Assembly (NCBI GenBank): GCA_902782665.1
Contig: CACZOA010000039.1
Span: forward strand, 1 to 64,000
Direction of reading: 5' to 3'
Length of the DNA stretch: 64,000 nt
From: an uncultured Bacteroidales bacterium
GTDB lineage: Bacteria; Bacteroidota; Bacteroidia; Bacteroidales; Paludibacteraceae
The notes beneath the pieces were generated by a model. It saw only the letters and a list, made by a program, of their open reading frames with translations. It ran no database searches and had not been told where the DNA came from. Made by a program: the position numbers and the translations under genes. How positions within the stretch are numbered: the stretch's first letter is position 1; every line of letters begins with the position of its first letter. Of this stretch, positions 54,968 through 62,216 are shown one piece after another.

Positions 54968-57900
54968 ATGAGAACACTTTACAAATCAGTTGTTGTGTCT
55001 GCTATTGGCGCAATGCTTTCGGTATCGGCTGTTGCTCAATCACTTCCTGGTGTTAAAAGCACTATCAGTGTGAACGGAAAAAACCGTACTATTGATGTGT
55101 ATGCACCAAGTGGAATGGGAGAGAATAGACCGATGGTGATTTCTGCTCACGGTATGGGTCAGGACATCGCTTATCAGAAGGAGAATTCTCGTTGGGATCA
55201 GGTAGCTGACACTGCGAAATTCCTTGTGGTTTATCCTCAGTCGGATGGCTCTACTTGGGATTTGTCTGCTAGTGGTGCGGATATCGCTTTTATCAAGGCT
55301 ATCATCAAGGAGATGAGTTCTAAATATAAGATCGATTTGGACCGTGTATATATGTCTGGTTTCTCTATGGGAGGTATGCTTACATATTCTGTGGCTAACT
55401 GCATGGCAGACCAGATTGCAGCTTGTGCTCCAGTGTCAGGTTATCCTATTGGAGATCTTACTGCAAAACCTTCACGTCCAATGCCAATCATCCATACTAA
55501 TGGTGATAAGGATGATGTGGTTCACTATGAACCTTGGAAGGGTAATTTCAACGGAATGTATCAGGAGCAGCAAGGTGCTTACGCACAGGCTGAGGCTTGG
55601 GCAAAAGCAAATCAGTGTGACGGAACTCCTGTTGAGTCTGTGATCGACGGTGCTGCTACTCGCTATCTATGGAAGAATGGTAAGTGTGGTGTTGAGGTTT
55701 GTTTGAACAAGGTCTATGGAAAAGGACACTGGCCTTCAAACGACAAGTACCATTCTGTACGTGAAATCTGGAAGTTTATCAGCCGATTCTCATTGAACTG
55801 TGGAGAAGTTGGTAATGGCGGAAGTAGTAGTGGTGGTGGATCAACTGTTCCTCCTGTCAATGAAGAGGCGGGTCCATACAATGGATCTCCTGCGACTATC
55901 CCTGGTACTATTGAGGCAGAGGAGTATGATTTTGGTGGACAGGGTGTCGCATACAACGATAAGGATGAGGAAAACCGTGGAGAGGCATTCCGTAATGATG
56001 GAATCGACATCTACAAGGGTGGATCAGGATTCGTTATCGGTTACAACCAGAGCGGTGAATGGATGAACTATACTGTAGATGTGAAAGAGACATCAAGATA
56101 TACAGTCACTGTTTCTGCAGCAACAGATAATGCGTCTGCTTCATTCCAATTGTTGATCGATGGTAAGGAGATTACTGGTGAGATCGCCGCTCCTAACACA
56201 GGAGACTTCTCAAAATTCTCTACTGTTATCGCTCGTACAAAGGAGATCTCAGCTGGTAAGCACACTCTTCAGCTAAAGATTACAAGCGACTGGGTTGATA
56301 TTGATAACATGAAGTTTGAAAAATATGAGTCGACTGGTGCTGAACCATACGATGCAAACGGTTGTGTGATTGGTGACCGTGACAATGCAGAATTGGCTTC
56401 TGTCTTCTCAACTATCAGTCTAAGCAACGTCAATCCAAAGGTTAAGCCTACTACTAACCATAACCCAATCATGACTCAGCGTTATGGTGCTGACCCATGT
56501 GCAATGGTTTACGGTGACTCTGTGTACATCTATATGACACATGATATCTATGAGTATAAGAATGGAAATATCACTACTAACGGATACGGTACAATCACTG
56601 AGATCGTTTGTGTGTCTTCTGCTGACCTTGTTAACTGGACAGACCACGGACCAATGAAGGTGGCCGGAAATGGTGGTATCTCCAAGGCTGTTAACTCATG
56701 GGCTCCTACTGCTTGCCATGCTAAAATAAATGGTAAGGATCGCTTCTTCCTATATTTCGCTAACAATGGTAATGGTATTTACGTGGTGGCTTCCGATACT
56801 CCTTACGGACCATGGGAAGATGTTAAGAATGGTCAGGGATTAATCACTCGTCAAACTCCAAATTGTGGTAATGTGGAATGGTTGTTCGACCCTGCTGTCC
56901 TTGTAGATGACGACGGTACTGGTTATATCTATTTCGGTGGTGGTGTGCCTAATGGTAAGAATGCAGATCCTGGAACAGCTCGTATCGCTAAACTAGGAAA
57001 GGACTTCATCAGCATCGATGGTACTCCTACTACTTTGAACCCTCCTTATCTATTTGAGGATGCCGGTATCAATAAGATTGGTAATAACTATGTTTACTCA
57101 TATTGTACTAACTGGAACACAGGAGGAAACAATATCGGTATCAGCAATGCTGTTATCTCTACTATGATTTCAACTAATCCAATGACTGGATTCAAGTACG
57201 ACCGCAAGGTGTTCGATAATCCATCTAAGTGGTTAGGCTCAAATGGTAACAACCACCATTCTTTCTTTAAGTTTAAGAATAAATGGTACATCACATACCA
57301 CAGCCAGTGGATCCAGAATCAGATTGGTGTTGAGGGTGGATATCGTTGTTCACACGTCGACTATGCAAATGTGGATGAGTCAGCAGGAAAGATTATGGGT
57401 GTAGACGCAGGTACTACTAAGGGTGTTAGTCAGGTTGAGCCAGTAGACGGTACTAAGACAATCCAGGCTGAGTGTTTTGCATGGCAGAATGGAATTGAGT
57501 CAAACTATGTAGGAAAGTCTACAAATATGGCAGTAAGTGGTAAGAATGGTTCTTGGATCGGACTATGTGGAGTTAAGGCTCAGGGAGTTAACAGATTCAA
57601 AGCTCGTGTTTCTGCTCCATGTGGTGGTGCTATCAGAATCTCAACAGGTTCAGCTGGTGGTCCTGTAATCGGATATTTGAATGTAGAGTCTAACTCTTCA
57701 TTTGAGGAGTTTGAGTGTAAATTGACTTCTGATATCCCTACTGCAACAGATTTGTTCTTCACATTCAGTGGTGAATTGAAGTTCGATTCATGGAGCATGT
57801 ACTACAATGATCCTGCAGATGATGAGATTATTGACGCAGTTTCAAATTCACTTATGATAGAGCCAAATCCAGCTAAGGATGTGGTTAAAGTAAGTGGTTT

Positions 57901-58060
57901 GACAGACGGTGATATTGTGACAATCACATCAATGAATGGTGTAGTTGTTAAGGCATTCGTCGCTGAGTCTGACGCCGCTGATGTTGTTGTATCTGATCTT
58001 GCATCTGGTATCTACGTCGTATCAAACGGCTCAAATTCAGTAAAACTAATCAAAGAATAA
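54968..58060 (+). CDS. Secreted CE1 esterase - CBM6 - GH43 - CBM6 with T9SS domain
   Basis: This 1030-residue protein has a signal peptide (VSAVAQ, about 24). A CE1/feruloyl- or acetyl-esterase domain (about 27-275) has VISAHGMGQD, the nucleophile block YMSGFSMGG (Ser 133) and GKGHWP. CBM6 (about 308-455; IEAEEYDFGGQG) is followed by a five-bladed GH43 domain (about 480-815) with YGADPCAMVYG, FDPAVLVDDDG and LFEDAGINK (the three acidic catalytic residues). A second CBM6-like domain (about 830-955) and a T9SS domain (LMIEPNPAKDVVKV ... SVKLIKE) end it. It should remove ester groups and arabinose or xylose from xylan. It lies 23 bp after the GH30 gene. Confidence 0.93.
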   Translation: MRTLYKSVVVSAIGAMLSVSAVAQSLPGVKSTISVNGKNRTIDVYAPSGMGENRPMVISAHGMGQDIAYQKENSRWDQVADTAKFLVVYPQSDGSTWDLSASGADIAFIKAIIKEMSSKYKIDLDRVYMSGFSMGGMLTYSVANCMADQIAACAPVSGYPIGDLTAKPSRPMPIIHTNGDKDDVVHYEPWKGNFNGMYQEQQGAYAQAEAWAKANQCDGTPVESVIDGAATRYLWKNGKCGVEVCLNKVYGKGHWPSNDKYHSVREIWKFISRFSLNCGEVGNGGSSSGGGSTVPPVNEEAGPYNGSPATIPGTIEAEEYDFGGQGVAYNDKDEENRGEAFRNDGIDIYKGGSGFVIGYNQSGEWMNYTVDVKETSRYTVTVSAATDNASASFQLLIDGKEITGEIAAPNTGDFSKFSTVIARTKEISAGKHTLQLKITSDWVDIDNMKFEKYESTGAEPYDANGCVIGDRDNAELASVFSTISLSNVNPKVKPTTNHNPIMTQRYGADPCAMVYGDSVYIYMTHDIYEYKNGNITTNGYGTITEIVCVSSADLVNWTDHGPMKVAGNGGISKAVNSWAPTACHAKINGKDRFFLYFANNGNGIYVVASDTPYGPWEDVKNGQGLITRQTPNCGNVEWLFDPAVLVDDDGTGYIYFGGGVPNGKNADPGTARIAKLGKDFISIDGTPTTLNPPYLFEDAGINKIGNNYVYSYCTNWNTGGNNIGISNAVISTMISTNPMTGFKYDRKVFDNPSKWLGSNGNNHHSFFKFKNKWYITYHSQWIQNQIGVEGGYRCSHVDYANVDESAGKIMGVDAGTTKGVSQVEPVDGTKTIQAECFAWQNGIESNYVGKSTNMAVSGKNGSWIGLCGVKAQGVNRFKARVSAPCGGAIRISTGSAGGPVIGYLNVESNSSFEEFECKLTSDIPTATDLFFTFSGELKFDSWSMYYNDPADDEIIDAVSNSLMIEPNPAKDVVKVSGLTDGDIVTITSMNGVVVKAFVAESDAADVVVSDLASGIYVVSNGSNSVKLIKE

Positions 58061-58073
58061 TCAAAACAATGAT

Positions 58074-58103
58074 AGTGGCGATGGTAGTGATACCGTCGTC
58101 ACT
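58074..58103 (+). terminator. Hairpin after the CE1-GH43 gene
   Basis: A 13-bp stem AGTGGCGATGGTA / TACCGTCGTCACT (two G-U pairs) has a GTGA loop. The following tract is TATATATTTAT and not a pure T run. Confidence 0.65.
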
Positions 58104-58117
58104 TATATATTTATAGA

Positions 58118-58149
58118 TTTGCTTTGATCTTTGAAATTTTTTATATTTG
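58118..58149 (+). promoter_or_regulatory. Promoter of the esterase gene
   Basis: TTTG (58118-58121) and -7 TATATTTG (58142-58149) are 20 bp apart, 27 bp before the ATG at 58177. It rules out the longer frame that starts at 58147. Confidence 0.6.
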
Positions 58150-58176
58150 CTTCTAAACTTAAAACACACAAATGAC

Positions 58177-59100
58177 ATGAAAACTTTACTAAAAAACATT
58201 ACAATTGCGGCATCTATAGTCACGTCGTCGACTGTTTTTGCCCAGAACACGATTTACGTCTGTAAAAAAGACGGTAGTTATGTGGAGTATGCTATAAGTG
58301 ATATCGACAGCATCTCTTTAATTAAACCTGCGTTGCAGGAGCAACCACCTGTAAAGGAAAAATCTTTCTTTTTGTATGGTGACAATGTTGATGATAATGG
58401 TCCTCTTGCATTTAATTGGGACGAGAATGTAGGACCAAGCGGTAATGGTGTTGTCGCATATCCAAAAGAGTTGTCTAACGATCCTAATGTGCTTCATCCT
58501 GTTGCCATTTTCTGTCCTGGTGGTGGTGAGACTCCAAATTCTCAGCCTACTATTCCAAAGCGTTTGGCTTCTATGGGATTTGTGGTATACTCTCAGCCTT
58601 CTACTTGGGATGGCAATGATGCTAAGAAAGCTTTCGACTGGCTGGAGCAGATGAACAATGATCCAAGTGCAAGATTCTATGGAAAACTAAATATGGAGCG
58701 TGTGGCTATCTGTGGACACTCTCAGGGAGGAGTGATGGCAGAGGATTGCGCGAACAAAGATAGTCGTGTGGCGGTGTTGATGCTTCTTAATAGCGGTAGC
58801 TTCTCTCACGACGGTGCAACCAATTTGACAATCCCTGTTGGTTACATCACAGGTCATACTGATATGGCTTACGATAATGCAGTAGGTGATTACGGTAATT
58901 CAGCCAACAAGGCTCCAATGTGGCTTGGTATCAAGGGTAATGAAGGTCACGGTTACGGACCATGGGGCGGTTCAAACTGCTGTGTCGCTTGGATCAGATG
59001 GCACTTGTGCGGAGAGACAAAGTGGCAGAAAGAGTTTATGGAAGGCGGCGGTAAATTCAACAGAGCTGGTGGTTGGGAAGTTAGTACCAAGAACTGGTAA
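58177..59100 (+). CDS. Exported alpha/beta hydrolase (carbohydrate esterase or cutinase-like)
   Basis: This 307-residue protein has a signal peptide (STVFAQ, about 22), then NTIYVCKKDGSYVEYAISDID, an N-terminal segment common in exported Bacteroidota hydrolases. The catalytic domain (about 65-300) has HPVAIFCPGGGETPNSQP, the nucleophile elbow ICGHSQGG, an acid in TGHTDMAYD, and NEGHGYGPWGG for the His. It resembles dienelactone hydrolases and acetyl-esterases. Its position after the xylan enzymes suggests removal of ester groups from oligosaccharides in the periplasm; there is no T9SS domain. A strong terminator follows. Confidence 0.8.
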   Translation: MKTLLKNITIAASIVTSSTVFAQNTIYVCKKDGSYVEYAISDIDSISLIKPALQEQPPVKEKSFFLYGDNVDDNGPLAFNWDENVGPSGNGVVAYPKELSNDPNVLHPVAIFCPGGGETPNSQPTIPKRLASMGFVVYSQPSTWDGNDAKKAFDWLEQMNNDPSARFYGKLNMERVAICGHSQGGVMAEDCANKDSRVAVLMLLNSGSFSHDGATNLTIPVGYITGHTDMAYDNAVGDYGNSANKAPMWLGIKGNEGHGYGPWGGSNCCVAWIRWHLCGETKWQKEFMEGGGKFNRAGGWEVSTKNW

Positions 59101-59148
59101 TCAATCAGTGATTTAGCTAGTTTTATCTTGATAATTATTAAAATGTAG

Positions 59149-59183
59149 GTGTCACTTCGTCATTTGAAGTGACACTTTTTTTG
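59149..59183 (+). terminator. Terminator of the second xylan cluster
   Basis: A perfect 10-bp stem GTGTCACTTC / GAAGTGACAC with a 7-nt loop is followed by seven or more T residues. Confidence 0.88.
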
Positions 59184-59260
59184 TGACAATCGGATCGCCT
59201 ACCAAATGAATTTATATCGGACAGCAATAATTAAAAATGCTGAATAACTATAGATATCTA

Positions 59261-59292
59261 TTTGTATAAACTGTGTAAAACGAGTAATTTTG
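59261..59292 (+). promoter_or_regulatory. Promoter of the DUF2974/bPH pair
   Basis: TTTG (59261-59264) and -7 TAATTTTG (59285-59292) are 20 bp apart, 27 bp before the ATG at 59320. Confidence 0.7.
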
Positions 59293-59319
59293 TGATAAAT
59301 ATCAAAAGTTGGTGAGAAT

Positions 59320-60498
59320 ATGAACATGCTCGACTATCTTGAGTGGCGTGGAGATTTGCCGTTTGAAAGGGATCCGTTTAATGAAGTGGATGCCCTTATC
59401 TTATCGTTGATTTCTTATTATGAGTTTGAACGGTTCTATCAGGTTGTTACAGATGTTCGTGGCTATACATTAGCGGAGTATGTAAAGTTGCATGAAGATA
59501 ATGTTCAGATTTTCGGCGAGATAGATAGAGTTATTGATATTGAGAATGATATTGTTCCTAGAAAGACAGCACCGTTTGTATTATGTAAGGCGGTTACGAC
59601 AGAGAGGTTTGCTAATATACGTATTGTCGATTTCAGGAATATCTTCGATGAAGAGAGAGTGATACAGTTTGCTGCTGTAACATTTGAGTTGTCTGATGGT
59701 ATACGTATTGTGGCTTACCGTGGCACAGATTCGTCTATAGTTGGTTGGAAAGAGGATTGTATGCTTTCTTATCTAAGAGAAATACCGGGTCAGGCAGAGG
59801 CTGTAAGGTATATCAACGAATCTGAAATAGGAAGAAAATACTATATAGTAGGCCATTCAAAAGGAGGAAATGAGGCTTTGTATGCGTATATCAAGATGAA
59901 AGAAGAACATGTTGATGATGTGATTGCCGTTTATAATTTTGATGGACCTGGCTTCCTTGACAAAATTCAGGAGACTCCTCGTTATTTGGCGACAAAGGAG
60001 AAAATACATACATTTGTTCCGTCATCTTCAATAGTCGGTATGCTTTTGGAACATGTGAAGGATTATGTTGCTGTCAAGAGCATGGGTTATGGAATAAAAC
60101 AACATAATCCGTTGTTTTGGGAAGTGTGTCGAGCTAATTTGGTTTCAGAAGTTGACAATGTATGGGTAAGGGATGTGGCAGACCACACTTTCTCTGAATT
60201 TTTGAAGGAGATGACACTGGAGGAACGTAAGTTCGTGACGGAGAATGTCTTTTCTATTGTCAGCAGTTGTGGGGCCAAGAGTTTTGCGGAACTTTATGAG
60301 CATCCCATCAGAAATACAAAAATTATTGTGGCTACTTATTCCAAATTGCCCGAGGAACATAAAGACAAATTGATAAAAGCGTCCAAACTACTTGGTTTTT
60401 CGTGGGCATCTAGTTATCGTTTTGGGCTTGGAGAGGTAAAGCCGACAGATAAACAACCGTTGCTGAAACCATTTTTTAGCTTTGGAAAGAAAAAATAA
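59320..60498 (+). CDS. DUF2974 (Mbeg1-like) lipase-fold protein
   Basis: This 392-residue cytoplasmic protein begins NMLDYLEWRGDLPFERDPFNEVDALIL, the standard DUF2974 opening. An alpha/beta-hydrolase core follows with RIVAYRGTDSSIVGWKED and the nucleophile elbow YIVGHSKGGNEALYAY. The family is related to lipases, but its substrate is not known. It is much more usual in Firmicutes, so horizontal transfer is possible (inference). The next gene, 18 bp away, encodes a bPH-domain protein. Confidence 0.87.
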   Translation: MNMLDYLEWRGDLPFERDPFNEVDALILSLISYYEFERFYQVVTDVRGYTLAEYVKLHEDNVQIFGEIDRVIDIENDIVPRKTAPFVLCKAVTTERFANIRIVDFRNIFDEERVIQFAAVTFELSDGIRIVAYRGTDSSIVGWKEDCMLSYLREIPGQAEAVRYINESEIGRKYYIVGHSKGGNEALYAYIKMKEEHVDDVIAVYNFDGPGFLDKIQETPRYLATKEKIHTFVPSSSIVGMLLEHVKDYVAVKSMGYGIKQHNPLFWEVCRANLVSEVDNVWVRDVADHTFSEFLKEMTLEERKFVTENVFSIVSSCGAKSFAELYEHPIRNTKIIVATYSKLPEEHKDKLIKASKLLGFSWASSYRFGLGEVKPTDKQPLLKPFFSFGKKK

Positions 60499-60516
60499 AT
60501 ATTAAAACTTAATAAT

Positions 60517-60894
60517 ATGGGATTATTGGATATGGTGCTCGGCAATTCCTCAGAAGTGTCGCAGCAAGAAATTGAAAAACATTTTGACGGAGTCTTGTTT
60601 AATGGAGAAACTGTAGAGAAAGGATATAAGGTTATTCGTGATATTTGGTTGTTCACGTCGCACCGTCTAATTATCCTTGATATTCAGGGAATCACAGGGA
60701 AGAAAAAGGAATTTCATTCAGTTCCTTATAAGTCGATCCGCCAATTTTCTGTGGAGACGGCTGGAACGTTCGATGATGATTGTGAGATGAAACTGTATGT
60801 CGCAGGTATGTCTATGCCTTTTTCATATGAATTTAAGAAAGGTATTGATGTGATCGGAATTCAGCGACAATTAGCAGAGCATATTTGCCGGTAA
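60517..60894 (+). CDS. Bacterial PH-domain protein (YvbH/PF08000-like)
   Basis: This 125-residue protein begins MGLLDMVLGNSSEVS and continues with VEKGYKVIRDIWLFTSHRLIILDIQGITGKKKEFHSVPYKSIRQFSVE as separate beta strands of a bacterial PH domain, ending in an amphipathic helix (IGIQRQLAEHIC). Such domains bind proteins or membranes, often in stress responses of Firmicutes. It is co-transcribed with the DUF2974 gene. Confidence 0.88.
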   Translation: MGLLDMVLGNSSEVSQQEIEKHFDGVLFNGETVEKGYKVIRDIWLFTSHRLIILDIQGITGKKKEFHSVPYKSIRQFSVETAGTFDDDCEMKLYVAGMSMPFSYEFKKGIDVIGIQRQLAEHICR

Positions 60895-60917
60895 AAACGG
60901 AATAAGTTCAAAGAAAT

Positions 60918-60941
60918 AGAGACGTGGCACGCCACGTCTCT
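60918..60941. terminator. Long palindrome between bPH and DUF4296 genes
   Basis: AGAGACGTGGC-AC-GCCACGTCTCT is a perfect 11-bp inverted repeat with almost no loop, placed 1 bp after the DUF4296 gene end and 24 bp after the bPH gene end. It can serve as terminator in both directions, although only weak T tracts follow. Its sequence resembles dispersed genomic palindromes of the GAGACGT...ACGTCTC type. Confidence 0.6.
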
Positions 60942-60942
60942 A

Positions 60943-61293
60943 TTAGTTTTCGTCCAGTTGTTGATTAATGGTTTTCAATTTTTTGTTGACTATTTTGATC
61001 GCATCCTCGTAGATTTCTTTGAATTCAAGAGGGCGTCTTGCATAATAAGAGACGGCAGAGTCGAATTCAGCGGCTGTGACCTCGTGCTTGTTAAGAAAGT
61101 CAACATATACGAGATTCATGTCGAGACTCTTAACCTCTCTCAATTCATGTTTTGACACTGCATCAAGTATGTAGTATTCCGCTACCATTTGTGTCATTTT
61201 CTTTTTGTCTATAGGAGCTTTCTCTTTGCAGGAAGAGAAAATGCATATTGCAAATAGTGCGAGCACAGTCGCCAAAATATTAATCTTTTTCAT
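60943..61293 (-). CDS. DUF4296 lipoprotein
   Basis: This 116-residue protein has a lipoprotein signal peptide with lipobox FSS-C (Cys 22). The DUF4296 domain follows: MTQMVAEYYILDAVSKHELRE, VYVDFLNKHEVTAAEFDSAVSYYARRP, and a C-terminal helix. The role of the family is unknown. The gene overlaps lspA by 4 bp; this pairing with the signal peptidase that processes it is common in Bacteroidota. Confidence 0.88.
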   Translation of the reverse strand: MKKINILATVLALFAICIFSSCKEKAPIDKKKMTQMVAEYYILDAVSKHELREVKSLDMNLVYVDFLNKHEVTAAEFDSAVSYYARRPLEFKEIYEDAIKIVNKKLKTINQQLDEN

Positions 61294-61976
61294 TTTTCAC
61301 TATTACTAATTGAATTAGATTCTGTTTCGACGGGATTGTTAGAATCTTTATCTTTTCCCTTTTTGTCTTCGTCTTCTCCCATGAATCTCGACAACTCTTT
61401 ATGTTCAAACACAAGAACACTGAACACACCAGTGCAAACGGCGCTGTCGGCTATGTTGAACACAGGACGGAAGAAAATTTCGCCGCCGAAGAAAGGCATC
61501 CATTCTGGAATACGGAACAATGGGAAATAGAGCATATCCACAACCTTGCCATAAAGCCATGTCGAATATCCACCTGCAGCAGGCATGAACTCAGCTACTT
61601 GACGGTGGCTGTCGCTGAATAGCACTCCATAAAATACACAGTCGATGATGTTGCCGAGGGCTCCTGCTGTAATCAGCACCATACATACGATAAACCCTGT
61701 TTTATATCCCTCTTTGATGAGTTTGTTGATTATATATAGTAGGCCGCCGACGGCAATGATTCTGAACAGAGTCAAGAATATCTTGTTGCCCATTTCGATG
61801 CTGAATGCCATTCCGTTATTTTCCTGGAAATTGATTTGAAACCAATCTGTGATCCAAATACTTGATCCCAAAGACATGTTAGTTTTCACCCAAATCTTTG
61901 AAACTTGGTCTAATATTATGACTGCTATAAAAATTGCGATATAAAGAAATCGCTTGCTTTTTAGAAAATTGTTCAT
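61290..61976 (-). CDS. lspA: Lipoprotein signal peptidase
   Basis: This 228-residue inner membrane aspartic protease removes signal peptides from prolipoproteins. It has four hydrophobic segments and the catalytic Asp residues in LGNIIDCVFYG and FNIADSAVCTG. The insert GGYSTWLYGKVVDMLYFPLF is typical of Bacteroidota LspA. A hydrophilic Lys/Asp/Ser-rich tail of about 30 residues is at the C-terminus. It is first in the pair with the DUF4296 lipoprotein. Confidence 0.95.
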   Translation of the reverse strand: MNNFLKSKRFLYIAIFIAVIILDQVSKIWVKTNMSLGSSIWITDWFQINFQENNGMAFSIEMGNKIFLTLFRIIAVGGLLYIINKLIKEGYKTGFIVCMVLITAGALGNIIDCVFYGVLFSDSHRQVAEFMPAAGGYSTWLYGKVVDMLYFPLFRIPEWMPFFGGEIFFRPVFNIADSAVCTGVFSVLVFEHKELSRFMGEDEDKKGKDKDSNNPVETESNSISNSEK

Positions 61977-61995
61977 TAATAATTATAATTTTTTA

Positions 61996-62003
61996 CAAAA
62001 ATA
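61996..62003 (-). promoter_or_regulatory. -7 box of lspA
   Basis: On the minus strand TATTTTTG matches TAnnTTTG, 19 bp before the lspA start. Confidence 0.5.
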
Positions 62004-62016
62004 GGAGAATTTCTTG

Positions 62017-62024
62017 TATTTTTG
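62017..62024 (+). promoter_or_regulatory. -7 box upstream of the beta-helix gene
   Basis: TATTTTTG matches TAnnTTTG on the plus strand, back to back with the lspA promoter. It would give a long leader of about 185 nt before the gene at 62217. No structured element is obvious in that leader. Confidence 0.4.
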
Positions 62025-62216
62025 CATATTAATTGATGCAAATGTGTGGATTTCTACTATGGTGTTTTTTCATATAATCGCATAGTCACGTATTGTTAGG
62101 TCCGATTTTTGGAAAAAAATATGTTTTTTGATATGTTGTGTAAAACCTTATGAAATCACATTTTTTGGCACACTTTTTGATGGAAACTTTAAGGAAAAAA
62201 TATACAAGTGAAAAAA

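Noticed and set aside
62042..62077. 11-codon hydrophobic ORF in the leader of the beta-helix gene
   Set aside because: It begins soon after a -7 box, but there is no paralogue, conserved leader or terminator structure to support it as a leader peptide.
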